Below are positions 55,605 to 64,000 of a stretch of 64,000 nucleotides of DNA, in pieces. Location of the stretch: contig NZ_KE007306.1 of the NCBI RefSeq assembly GCF_000397065.2, positions 165,314 through 229,313 of the forward strand. Reading direction: 5' to 3'. The stretch is from Marinobacter lipolyticus SM19. Its GTDB lineage: Bacteria > Pseudomonadota > Gammaproteobacteria > Pseudomonadales > Oleiphilaceae. The notes below the pieces were generated by a model. It saw only the letters and a program-made list of their open reading frames with translations, did no database searches and was not told the DNA's origin. The translations under genes were made by a program, and so were the position numbers. Numbering within the stretch: position 1 is the stretch's first letter; each line of letters starts with the position of its first letter.

Positions 55605-57665
55605 ATGCAAAAAAACTTTGAGGTAGAACACCACCTGAGTCACCGCGTACTGCGATGGGTTCTGGGTGTCGCATTGGTCAGCGGCATCATTATCAGCGCC
55701 ATTCAGGTCGCCCTGGATGTCAACCGCGTGTCCCGCTCCCTCGACGATCACGCGATTCAAACCATCGCCCTGGTTCACGATGCAGCTACACAGGCCGTTT
55801 TCAGTATCGACTCAGAGCTGGCCCAACAAGTCGTGGATGGCCTCTTCGAGCAGGAAGCCGTTCACTACGCCAGCATTACACACCCCGACGGAGAGCCACT
55901 GGGGTCCGGCAACCGGCCACTGCAACAGAATCTGTTCCGGCCAATGACCGATGTCATATTTAACCCGGAAAGGGCATACCGGCAAAGACTGTCACGCCCC
56001 AGTAATCCGGATACCGTTTACGGATACCTGGAGATTCAATACGACACCGCCCATGCAGCACGGACATGGCTTGAACGCGCCGCCGTCACATTCATCTCCG
56101 GTATCGCCACGGCCGTTATTCTGGGCATGGCGCTGTTTGTGGTTTTTCACCTGTTACTGACACGACCACTGCTACGAATCGTCCACTCTGTGAAACAGGT
56201 CAACCCCGAACACCCGGATGACCGCTTGGTGGAACTTCCCCTGGGCCATCAAACCGATGAGCTTGGCCTTTGGGTCAACGCCACCAATAACCTGCTGGTT
56301 TCCATTGGCGACACCCAGAAGCGACATCGTGAAGCGGAAGATCGTGTTAACCGGTTATCGCATTACGACCAGCTGACTGGTCTGCCGAGCCGCGAAACAT
56401 TCATGGATTTGCTGAAGGCTGACATCGAAGAATCAAAGACCAGGAAAAACTCACTGTCCCTGATGGTCTGCGGTATTGATGACTTCAAGTCCATCAATGA
56501 ACAATGCGGATTCAGCACCGGGGATCTTATCCTTCAGACCATCGCGGATCGCTTGATGCAGCAGCTCGGTAGCCATCGGTTTACAATCGCACGCCTGGGC
56601 AGTGACCAGTTTGTGATCGTCGAGAAAGGCCTGCGGGATGGATACCAGGCTGCGGACACGGCCGAACAGGTTCTGGACTGCATCAATCAACCGATGAACT
56701 TTGATAATCAGACCGTCACCATGTCCGCAACCCTGGGCATTGCCATGTTCCCCCATGATGCCGCCATGGCCGATCGCCTGCTGCAATGCGCCGAACAGAC
56801 CATGGCACTGGCGAAACAGGGTGGCAACAGTCGGTTCCAGTTCTACGTCGCCAGCATTGACCAGGAGATCCGTGAGCGAAAACAGCTGGAGAAAGATCTT
56901 TCAAAAGCCCAGGCTAACCGCGAATTTCATCTGGTGTACCAACCACAGATTAATCTGGAAAACCGACGGGTCATTGGTGCTGAAGCCCTGATTCGCTGGG
57001 AGCACCCGGTCAGGGGATTGGTACCACCGGATGATTTTATTCCTGTTGCCGAGGTTAACGGCAGCATCGTCGAGATAGGCCAGTGGGTTCTGGACCAGGC
57101 ATGCTGGCAAGCCGCTCAGTGGGCGGCTGATGGTATGCCACTACGCATTGCCATCAACCTTTCAGCCGTGCAATTACGCCGGGATACCATTGTTGACGAT
57201 ATCCTCGATACGCTGGAACGACACAGCGTTCCAGCGAACCGCCTGGAACTTGAGGTCACGGAAACCAGCTTCATGACCAACCTTGAAGACGCGGTTGAGA
57301 AATTGCACCGACTCCACCAGGCAGGCATCAGCATCGCGGTGGACGACTTCGGCACCGGCTACTCCTCACTGACCTACCTCAAACGCATGCCCGTGCAGCA
57401 TCTGAAAATCGACAAACAATTCATCCGGGATCTGTTGGTAAACGAAGACGACACCCGCATCGCCAACACCATCATTGACCTGGGCCGGAGCCTGAACCTG
57501 TCGGTTGTGGCAGAAGGGGTCGAAACGGCCGAACAGGAATACTACCTGACCCAGCGCGGCTGCAAGCTCGCACAGGGATATTTCTTCAGCAAACCGCTGC
57601 TACCTGACGATTTTGAGACCTTCGTGGCTGGCTTTCACCAGAAAATAGTTGAAAATAACGTCTGA
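55605..57665 (+). CDS. Membrane protein with degenerate GGDEF and intact EAL domain (c-di-GMP phosphodiesterase)
   Basis: This 686-residue protein has two membrane helices (about 17-37 and 160-180) flanking a periplasmic sensor region. A HAMP-like linker follows, then a GGDEF domain with LGSDQF in place of GGDEF (around residue 330), so cyclase activity is unlikely. The EAL domain has EALIRW (about 459), DDFGTGYSSLTYLKRM and the Lys in LKIDKQFIRDL, so phosphodiesterase activity is likely. It probably lowers c-di-GMP, which would favour motility via FleQ. The target is inferred. Confidence 0.9.
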   Translation: MQKNFEVEHHLSHRVLRWVLGVALVSGIIISAIQVALDVNRVSRSLDDHAIQTIALVHDAATQAVFSIDSELAQQVVDGLFEQEAVHYASITHPDGEPLGSGNRPLQQNLFRPMTDVIFNPERAYRQRLSRPSNPDTVYGYLEIQYDTAHAARTWLERAAVTFISGIATAVILGMALFVVFHLLLTRPLLRIVHSVKQVNPEHPDDRLVELPLGHQTDELGLWVNATNNLLVSIGDTQKRHREAEDRVNRLSHYDQLTGLPSRETFMDLLKADIEESKTRKNSLSLMVCGIDDFKSINEQCGFSTGDLILQTIADRLMQQLGSHRFTIARLGSDQFVIVEKGLRDGYQAADTAEQVLDCINQPMNFDNQTVTMSATLGIAMFPHDAAMADRLLQCAEQTMALAKQGGNSRFQFYVASIDQEIRERKQLEKDLSKAQANREFHLVYQPQINLENRRVIGAEALIRWEHPVRGLVPPDDFIPVAEVNGSIVEIGQWVLDQACWQAAQWAADGMPLRIAINLSAVQLRRDTIVDDILDTLERHSVPANRLELEVTETSFMTNLEDAVEKLHRLHQAGISIAVDDFGTGYSSLTYLKRMPVQHLKIDKQFIRDLLVNEDDTRIANTIIDLGRSLNLSVVAEGVETAEQEYYLTQRGCKLAQGYFFSKPLLPDDFETFVAGFHQKIVENNV

Positions 57666-57715
57666 CCACCAGACCCTGAGGTCCGAACTGCCCCCACCCG
57701 TTTCAAGGAGTTACC

Positions 57716-58303
57716 ATGGGAACCACCATCATTGGATTAATCGTTATTGCGATTGCTGTATTCTATCTGGTGTACATCTATAACCAGCTGGTATCCCTTC
57801 GCAACCAGTTCAAAAACGGGTTCGCCCAGATTGATGTCCAGCTTCAGCGTCGACATGACCTGATCCCCAACCTGGTGGAGTCCACCAAGGCCTACATGGC
57901 ACACGAGAGCAATACACTGACGGCCGTAATGGAAGCCCGAAACAATGCGGTCAGCGCCCAGAAAGACGCCGCCAGCGACCCCGGCGAAAGTACCAGAATG
58001 CAGCGCTTGGGGTCGGCGGAGAACCTGCTGACCAAAGCCCTGGCCAACTTTTACGCTGTCTCCGAGAACTACCCAGAGCTAAAAGCCAACGAAACCGTCC
58101 AGCAATTGATGGAAGAACTGTCCAGTACGGAAAATCGCGTGGCGTTTGCCCGCCAGGCCTACAATGACGGTGTGATGGGTTACAACATCTTCCGGGAACA
58201 GTTCCCCAATAATGTGATTGCTGGACTGTTCGCCTTCAAGCCAACTGCCCAGCTTGAACTCGAGTCGCCCGAAGCCCGCCAGGCACCTAAAGTGGCCTTC
58301 TGA
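57716..58303 (+). CDS. lemA: LemA family protein
   Basis: This 195-residue LemA-like protein has an N-terminal membrane helix (IIGLIVIAIAVFYLVYIYNQ), then QFKNGFAQIDVQLQRRHDLI and YPELKANETVQQLMEELSST. The C-terminal NIFREQFPNNVIAGLFAFKP is typical. AAGGAG lies just before the ATG. It is followed after 11 nt by the M48 peptidase, a common pairing that suggests a shared membrane-quality function. The exact role is unknown. Confidence 0.9.
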   Translation: MGTTIIGLIVIAIAVFYLVYIYNQLVSLRNQFKNGFAQIDVQLQRRHDLIPNLVESTKAYMAHESNTLTAVMEARNNAVSAQKDAASDPGESTRMQRLGSAENLLTKALANFYAVSENYPELKANETVQQLMEELSSTENRVAFARQAYNDGVMGYNIFREQFPNNVIAGLFAFKPTAQLELESPEARQAPKVAF

Positions 58304-58314
58304 GGCCGCTGCCC

Positions 58315-60246
58315 ATGGCTCACCCCGGTTTTTTCCAGCGCCAGGCCAGTGCCCGGCGCAATACGACCCTGCTTGTTGTCCTGTTCCTCGTCGCCGTGGT
58401 TCTGATTACCCTGGCGGTCTGCCTTGTGGGTTACGTTGTCACCCGCAGCGAGTCATCCGGACTGGCTTTCCAGCATTGGTTACTCAGCCGTCATGGCGCC
58501 ATGACGGCCGGCACCGTGGTCATCCTGATCATCCTGGGTTCACTGGTACGATGGGTGGATCTGGCCGGTGGTGGCGAACGCGTGGCCAAAATGGTCGGCG
58601 CTCGCGAAATTGATCCGGACACCAGGGATGCCGGTGAGCGCAAATTGCGTAACATTGTCGAGGAGATGTCCATCGCCAGCGGGGTTAACGTACCCCGGTT
58701 ATACGTCATGGATCATGAGACGGGCATTAATGCCTTCGTCGCCGGCTACACACCGGGCGAGGCGGTAATGGTCGTAACCCACGGAGCGTTGACCCAGCTC
58801 ACACGGGATGAACTCCAGGGTGTGGTGGGACACGAGTTCAGCCACATTCTCAACGGCGACATGCGACTGAACGTTAGACTGATAGCCATACTGGCGGGCA
58901 TCCTGATGTTAGGACAAATCGGTGGCTTTCTGGTCCGCGCTTCGTTCCACCGCTCAACCTACTCCTCAAGGTCCCGGGATGGTCGCGGCCAGGCCGCTAT
59001 TGGTCTGATCGGCCTTGCCCTGCTGGTGATCGGTTACATCGGGGTATTCTTCGGGCGGTTGATCCAGGCTGCGGTTTCCCGGCAGCGGGAAACCCTCGCG
59101 GACGCCTCCGCGGTCCAGTTTACCCGTAATCCGGAAGGCATTGCCGGCGCGCTGTTCAAGATCGGTCTGAAAGGTGGGTACCTGGACACCACCAGTCACG
59201 CCAGCGATATGAACCACATGTGTTTCGGTGAGAGCGCCCGCATGAAACTGTCGTCTCTGCTGGCATCGCACCCACCGGTGGAAGACCGAATACAGGCCAT
59301 CCAGCCCGGCATGCTGGCGCGCCTGCGCAGCCGATTCAGGGATACCGAACCATCAACAGACCTGTCCCACGGCCAGAAAACACCCCACACAGCCAACACC
59401 TCCGGCTTCGCTGGCATGCAACTGAGCTCCGGGAAACAGTCAGCCGGATTCTCCGGCAGCGTGGGCACCTTGACCCGCGGCGGCGAGGACTATGCCATCG
59501 CCCTGCTGGCTCAGATTCCCCAAACTTTCCGCAATCTGCTCTACACTCGCGCTGGAGCTGTGCAGCTTTGCTACGCCCTGCTGATTCACGCCCTGCCCCG
59601 TCACGAGCAGGACGACGTACTGGCGCAGATTACCCGGCACCCGCTTCTCAGCCCCCAACGGGACATACTGGACAAACTCCTTCCCGCCCTCGACAGTCTG
59701 GGGGCAGCTATCCATTTCCCTGCGTTGGAACTGGCCATGCCGGCATTACGTAAGCTCGATCCGGAAGAACGGGACGGGCTTCATGCTGCCGTGCGGCAGC
59801 TGATTGGCGCCGACCGGAAAGTCACCCTGTTTGAACTTGCCATGAGCAGCTTCCTCAAGCGCCATCTGATGCCTGAGTCTGCACAGGTGGTACCAGTACG
59901 GTACCGCAGTTATAAAGCCGTGCTGCCGGCCCTGAAGTGCCTTATAAGCCTGCATGCCAGAGCTGGCGCCAGGATCGGGGACGAAGCGGAAAACCTGTAT
60001 CAGGAAGCCATGGCCGGCTTTGCCAGCCAAAATGAGACGGGAACCTTGCAAGCAAGGGTATCGCTGAAAGAACTCCAGCAGGCGCTGACAACCCTGAACC
60101 AGCTCTCACCCCTGCTTAAGCCGGCTATCATCGATGCCGCTGGCCACTGTTTGACCCACGATGGCAGGGTGGATGTGACGGAATATGAAATGATGAGGCT
60201 GGTGGCGGATCAGCTGGATTGCCCAATGCCGCCACTGCCAGCCTGA
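58315..60246 (+). CDS. M48 family zinc metalloprotease (membrane-bound)
   Basis: This 643-residue HtpX/Ste24-type protease has two N-terminal membrane helices (LLVVLFLVAVVLITLAVCLV; AGTVVILIILGSLVRWVD) and the zinc motif HEFSH (about residues 173-177) in GVVGHEFSHILNGDMRLNVR. A second Glu lies in RQRETLADASAVQFT, followed by two further membrane helices. The C-terminal 300 residues are helical and unassigned, much longer than HtpX. It is next to lemA. It is likely an inner-membrane protein-quality protease. Confidence 0.9.
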   Translation: MAHPGFFQRQASARRNTTLLVVLFLVAVVLITLAVCLVGYVVTRSESSGLAFQHWLLSRHGAMTAGTVVILIILGSLVRWVDLAGGGERVAKMVGAREIDPDTRDAGERKLRNIVEEMSIASGVNVPRLYVMDHETGINAFVAGYTPGEAVMVVTHGALTQLTRDELQGVVGHEFSHILNGDMRLNVRLIAILAGILMLGQIGGFLVRASFHRSTYSSRSRDGRGQAAIGLIGLALLVIGYIGVFFGRLIQAAVSRQRETLADASAVQFTRNPEGIAGALFKIGLKGGYLDTTSHASDMNHMCFGESARMKLSSLLASHPPVEDRIQAIQPGMLARLRSRFRDTEPSTDLSHGQKTPHTANTSGFAGMQLSSGKQSAGFSGSVGTLTRGGEDYAIALLAQIPQTFRNLLYTRAGAVQLCYALLIHALPRHEQDDVLAQITRHPLLSPQRDILDKLLPALDSLGAAIHFPALELAMPALRKLDPEERDGLHAAVRQLIGADRKVTLFELAMSSFLKRHLMPESAQVVPVRYRSYKAVLPALKCLISLHARAGARIGDEAENLYQEAMAGFASQNETGTLQARVSLKELQQALTTLNQLSPLLKPAIIDAAGHCLTHDGRVDVTEYEMMRLVADQLDCPMPPLPA

Positions 60247-60251
60247 GCCGG

Positions 60252-62207
60252 TTACCGGATACGATCCGGGCCGGGGTTGAACAGGGTGTCAATCTCAGGC
60301 TGCTGCCCAGCTTCAGGTAAACCCAGCTTCTCTCGCACACCCAGGTTCACTTCCCACAAGCCGTTATACTTCTCGGACGTCATAGCAACCGAATCAGCCT
60401 TGTCCAACAGAATCTTCGGGCGCAGGAACACCAGCAGGTTGCGCTTGATACGGCGCTCAGACTCCGAGGAAAACAATCGGCCAAGCAGCGGGATATCACC
60501 CAGCAGGGGCACTTTGCTACGGTTGATCAACAGATCATCTTTCATCAGGCCACCGAGCACGATGGTTTCGCCATCATCCGCCAGCACCGTGGTTTTGATC
60601 TCACGCTTGCTGGTCACAATATCCGAGGCGTCCTCGACACTTTCCGCAATATTCTCGGTGGTCTGCTCTACCACCAGACGCACCAGACCGTCGGCACTGA
60701 TGGTCGGCGTGACTTTCAGGGTCAAACCGATATCCCGGCGTTCAATGGTAGTGAAGGGATTCGTGGTGCCATCACCGGTGACGGTGGATTGGCCCGTACG
60801 GAATGGCACATTCTGGCCGACAATAATCTCGGATTCCTGATTGTCCAGAGTGATGATACTGGGCGTAGACAACAGGTTCGCCGCCGCGGAAGTAGACAGT
60901 GCCTGCAGCAGCACCCCCCAGCTTAAACCATCCTCGTCGCGCTGGCCCGCTCCCACGGTGATACCGCCAGTGGCCGGCGCGATGATAGATTCGTTAATGA
61001 TTGCGCCCAGCACATCGCCCAGGCTGCGGCCCACGTTGCCAAAATTGGTGCCGGCAATCGGTGTCGACTCGCCAGACTCATCCCCCACGGCAACCTGAAC
61101 GCCAAGGTCCTGCCCCAGCTCGTCACTGATTTCAACAATGGCCGCCTCAATCAAGACCTGGGCACGGCGGACATCCAGCTGCGCCACAATCTGCTCCGCT
61201 TCCTGCATCATGGAAGGTTCACCCCTGACGACCAGGGCGTTCAGCCCCTCATCGGCAAATACGGAAAAACTGGTATTGCGACCACTGCCCGATTTGGAGG
61301 ACCCGGAACCGTTGCCGGACGCCTCCTGAGCAAGCTCGCCCATAACGCCCTTGAGCAGCTCGCTCAGGCTTTTCGCATCAGCATGCCTCAAACGTATAAC
61401 TTTCGTGGTGCCGCCACTGGCGGACGGCTGGTCAAGCTTGCGAATCAGGCCCCGCATCTTGTCGCGGAAGGTTTCGTCTCCGCGGAGGATGAGACGGTTG
61501 CTACGTTCGTCAGCGGTCACACTGTACTTACGGGCGGCGCGCTCACCGCCGGCCTGGCCCAATTCATCGGGCGCCAGTTCCTGGAGCAGCTCGACCAGGT
61601 CACCCACCCAGGCTTCTTCCAACTGGATCACTTCCACTTCGTACTTGGACGGGCTATCGAGCTCCCGGACAATCTGTTCGATACGGCGGATGTTTGCGGA
61701 GTGGTCACTGACAATCAGGGCATTGGCAGCCGCCACGCCCGCCAGGTGACCGTATTTTGCGACCAGGGGGCGCAGGATGGGCACCAGTTCCAGGGCGTTG
61801 GCGTTATCAATCTGAATGACTCGGGTAATCAGCTGTTCGGAGGGCGTTTCCGTAAAGCGGTCAAGGGACTCGGCCGACTGCTTGGCGTCCACCTGCTGGA
61901 CCACCTTGATCACCTCTTCCCCCGGGATGGCGGTAAAGCCATGAACCTGAAGTACCGCCAGGAACAGGTCGTAGATTTCGTCCTTGTTCATGGGCGCACT
62001 GGACAACACCGTCACCTTGCCCTTGACCCTGGGATCCACCACAAAACTGTAGCCTGTGATGTCTGCCACCTGGGTGACAAACGCCCGGATATCCGCGTCT
62101 TTGAGGTTCAGTCGCCAAGTCTCTTCCTGTCCATAGGCAAGAGACATCAGAGGCATCAGGAGGACCAGTAGGATGGCCCGAAACAGATTCGTCTTATGAT
62201 TATACAT
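60252..62207 (-). CDS. gspD: Type II secretion outer-membrane secretin GspD
   Basis: GspD forms the outer-membrane channel of the type II secretion system. The 651-residue product has a signal peptide (MYNHKTNLFRAILLVLLMPL, cleavage near AYG), N-terminal N0-N3 domains (RAFVTQVADITGYSFVVDPR; YEVEVIQLEEAWVGDLVELL) and the secretin domain with VPLLGDIPLLGRLFSSESER and LTLKVTPTISADGLVRLVVE. No lipobox is seen. A Gly/Ser-rich insert (SGNGSGSSKSGSGRNTSF) lies in N3. It follows gspC by 33 nt. Confidence 0.96.
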   Translation of the reverse strand: MYNHKTNLFRAILLVLLMPLMSLAYGQEETWRLNLKDADIRAFVTQVADITGYSFVVDPRVKGKVTVLSSAPMNKDEIYDLFLAVLQVHGFTAIPGEEVIKVVQQVDAKQSAESLDRFTETPSEQLITRVIQIDNANALELVPILRPLVAKYGHLAGVAAANALIVSDHSANIRRIEQIVRELDSPSKYEVEVIQLEEAWVGDLVELLQELAPDELGQAGGERAARKYSVTADERSNRLILRGDETFRDKMRGLIRKLDQPSASGGTTKVIRLRHADAKSLSELLKGVMGELAQEASGNGSGSSKSGSGRNTSFSVFADEGLNALVVRGEPSMMQEAEQIVAQLDVRRAQVLIEAAIVEISDELGQDLGVQVAVGDESGESTPIAGTNFGNVGRSLGDVLGAIINESIIAPATGGITVGAGQRDEDGLSWGVLLQALSTSAAANLLSTPSIITLDNQESEIIVGQNVPFRTGQSTVTGDGTTNPFTTIERRDIGLTLKVTPTISADGLVRLVVEQTTENIAESVEDASDIVTSKREIKTTVLADDGETIVLGGLMKDDLLINRSKVPLLGDIPLLGRLFSSESERRIKRNLLVFLRPKILLDKADSVAMTSEKYNGLWEVNLGVREKLGLPEAGQQPEIDTLFNPGPDRIR

Positions 62208-62240
62208 CTGGCGATTTCGTCCTGTTATCGATGAACCCGA

Positions 62241-63098
62241 TCAGCGCCACTGCTCGGGTATGGCATAGCTTACGGTCAGGGTGGAACCGTCCCGTTCAAT
62301 TTCAATTTCCAGCTGGGACTCCGTGCGCCAGCTTTCCAACAACGCTTTGTCCTGCTCGATATCACCCAGGCGCTGTCCGTTGATGGCAGTTATCACGTCG
62401 CCGGCTCGCAGGTTGACGGCATTGAGCATGGCACTGGAACCGTCATACACATAGCCTCCAGCGCCGGAATCGTCTGCTGGCGACAGCCCATAGGCAGCCA
62501 ACGCCGCCGCGCCCTGGCTGTCCAGCTGATCTCGTGCGTTGGCAATAAACTCGTCGGGGGACGATTCTGCCGGTTCCAGTGGTTCCTCCGCAACCAGCGA
62601 ATCACCACCGCTCTGTTCTTCGAAGGCCAACGACTCATACCGGCCATTTCGGCGGATCAGGATTCGCCCGGCTTCCACTTCTGCCAATTCAGCGTTACCC
62701 GGAAGCGCATCCCCCACACGATAGTGTTCTGTTTCTCCGTTACTTCCAGCAACTATAGCACCTGAATCTTCCGGGCGCTCCGCCAGCATCACGCCTTCCA
62801 GACGTAATTTCAGGCCGGTTTCCGGCGCTGAACGACGAATCACTTCAGCCACACGACTATCGCCCTGGGGCCTCCCGAACAATTCATAACTGGACACCGG
62901 CGCATTCAGGGACGATGAACGACCATTGCGACCCACGCCGTCAACTCCGGCCGTTGCGACCACCGGCTGTTCGTTCCACAGGACCAGCCAGGTGACCCGA
63001 GCCAGCGTCATACCGAGATACACCACCAGAGCCAATAGAACCAGGTTGGCCAGCAACCTGGCGACACGTGCCTGCCGCTCAAATGAAATTGCCGCCAT
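62241..63098 (-). CDS. gspC: Type II secretion inner-membrane protein GspC
   Basis: GspC links the inner-membrane platform to the secretin. The 285-residue product has an N-terminal membrane helix (LLANLVLLALVVYLGMTLAR), a homology region (LKLRLEGVMLAERPEDSGAI, LIRRNGRYESLAFE), and a C-terminal PDZ-like domain (AMLNAVNLRAGDVITAINGQ, SQLEIEIERDGSTLTVSYAI). Its start overlaps the gspN stop as TGATG. Confidence 0.93.
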   Translation of the reverse strand: MAAISFERQARVARLLANLVLLALVVYLGMTLARVTWLVLWNEQPVVATAGVDGVGRNGRSSSLNAPVSSYELFGRPQGDSRVAEVIRRSAPETGLKLRLEGVMLAERPEDSGAIVAGSNGETEHYRVGDALPGNAELAEVEAGRILIRRNGRYESLAFEEQSGGDSLVAEEPLEPAESSPDEFIANARDQLDSQGAAALAAYGLSPADDSGAGGYVYDGSSAMLNAVNLRAGDVITAINGQRLGDIEQDKALLESWRTESQLEIEIERDGSTLTVSYAIPEQWR

Positions 63099-63889
63099 CA
63101 GAACCCTCCGGGCAGCAAAGGCTGCCGGACACGGAATATCACATCATCAGGCTGGGCTGAACCCGACCATGGCTGATCCGCCAGATCCACCATGCGCTTG
63201 TACACGCGCAACTCCATGGTTCCGTTCCACTGTATATTGGCGTCAGCGGCAGGCCCCTGCCCCCCCTGCTCCTGCACGGTCAGGGCTATGCCGTTGCCAG
63301 TGGTATCGAGATCCGCTTCCATCGGTGGAAAATTGGCTTGGCCAGTCTGGTTCCCCATCGGCCAGGTTACCGGCCCGCCGCCCCATCGGCCATACCCGCG
63401 GGCATCAGCCAGACGATTGTCTTCCCAGGATACCTGCAAGCGGTCAATGATGACGTCCCCTTCGATCATCGCACCGCCACTCTGGCGGATCAGGTCCTCG
63501 AATTCCGACACAGCAATAAGGCCCCGCGCATCCAGCAGCATGGACCCCGGCCAGCCAATGGTAACTTCCCCGTTCAGCTCAGATTGAGATGAGGCAATCG
63601 AGATCGATACGGGCCATTGCAGCGAGGACACCGACGGCCAGCCGAGCTCCCAACCGGCGCGAACCGGATAGCCCGCAACCACCACAGCTGCAGCACCCTG
63701 CCAGACCGTCCCGGAAACGCGTTGCACCTGCACCTGGGGAGGCAGGCTGATGTGGGGCGATGCCTGATGCCAGATCCACCCGGCGGGAACCCAAATAACC
63801 AATGCCACCACGTAGACAAGCAGACCGATCAGCAAAAGCAACAGGACTTTGCCGAGGCGAATAAAAGATTTGGATGTGGATTCAGTCAT
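63098..63889 (-). CDS. gspN: Type II secretion protein GspN
   Basis: GspN is an accessory type II secretion protein of unclear role. The 263-residue product has an N-terminal membrane helix (KVLLLLLIGLLVYVVALVIW), then VQRVSGTVWQGAAAVVVAGY and WPVSISIASSQSELNGEVTI, typical of GspN beta-rich sequence. It is the first gene of gspN-C-D here, so the promoter should lie in 63890-64000. The rest of the gsp operon is not in the window. Confidence 0.88.
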   Translation of the reverse strand: MTESTSKSFIRLGKVLLLLLIGLLVYVVALVIWVPAGWIWHQASPHISLPPQVQVQRVSGTVWQGAAAVVVAGYPVRAGWELGWPSVSSLQWPVSISIASSQSELNGEVTIGWPGSMLLDARGLIAVSEFEDLIRQSGGAMIEGDVIIDRLQVSWEDNRLADARGYGRWGGGPVTWPMGNQTGQANFPPMEADLDTTGNGIALTVQEQGGQGPAADANIQWNGTMELRVYKRMVDLADQPWSGSAQPDDVIFRVRQPLLPGGF

Positions 63890-64000
63890 TCAGCGACACG
63901 TTAACGATGGACCGGTTGCCGAGTCTAGCAAAGGGAATATGACGGGTCATGATACAAATGAATAAAGGCGAAGATTTTTAACGAAAAAACCCCCCCCCCC
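63890..64000. other. Non-coding end of window with C10 homopolymer
   Basis: This is the upstream region of gspN. No clear promoter was recognised. The last ten bases are C after a run of A (63985-64000), which may be an assembly edge or a real homopolymer. Confidence 0.5.

Overview
The window reads as chromosome of a marine, polarly flagellated gammaproteobacterium, most likely Marinobacter or a close relative. This is inferred from the Pseudomonas-like flagellar order (fleQ-fleS-fleR-fliEFGHIJ ... fliK-fliL-fliM-fliN-fliO-fliP-fliQ-fliR-flhB), the P. putida-like HptB/HsbR/HsbA insertion between fliJ and fliK, and the fatty-acid and hydrocarbon-type metabolic genes. It has not been checked against any database. 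No prophage, insertion sequence or CRISPR array was seen.

Layout. 1-2092: uracil permease and an overlapping methyltransferase-like gene. 2112-2267: a long palindrome. 2278-22885 (minus strand): flagellar type III export, motor switch, rod/MS-ring and regulator genes, with four sigma-54-type (GG-N10-GC) promoters upstream of fleS, fliE, fliK and fliL. This fits the FleQ > FleSR > class III cascade. 22924-28448: a DUF1329 protein, small conserved proteins, lexA-sulA with two SOS boxes, and an amidoligase/C26 glutamine-amidotransferase-like pair. 28488-34641: a SIMPL protein and tamA-tamB. 34841-39946: two acyl-CoA dehydrogenases (one lacking the usual catalytic glutamate), a voltage-sensor-like membrane protein and an amidase. 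39970-46458: a four-gene overlapping operon (thermostable-hemolysin-family protein; AMP-ligase fused to a haem-oxygenase-like diiron domain; SDR; TPR-like protein) facing a two-component system. 46459-50456: initiator tRNA, thiolase, a two-domain FabG and a Val-Asp-Val tRNA cluster. 50457-55351: envelope proteins, purE-purK and Fe-SOD. 55605-60246: a degenerate-GGDEF/EAL protein, LemA and an M48 protease. 60252-63889: gspN-gspC-gspD of type II secretion.

Most interesting. (1) The 39970-46458 locus: every gene junction in the operon overlaps, and the divergent promoter region carries two PmrA/QseB-like direct-repeat boxes in mirror arrangement, each 10 nt from a -10-like hexamer. The diiron domain is joined in frame to the ligase through what looks like its own Shine-Dalgarno sequence. 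This is the best candidate for an undescribed lipid or fatty-acid-derived metabolite system. (2) A family of about 92-95 bp extragenic palindromes with a conserved core (TGTCTGAGCGCAGCGAGTT) but arms that vary between loci while staying self-complementary. (3) An orphan voltage-sensor-like protein without a recognisable pore, and a pseudo-active acyl-CoA dehydrogenase partner.
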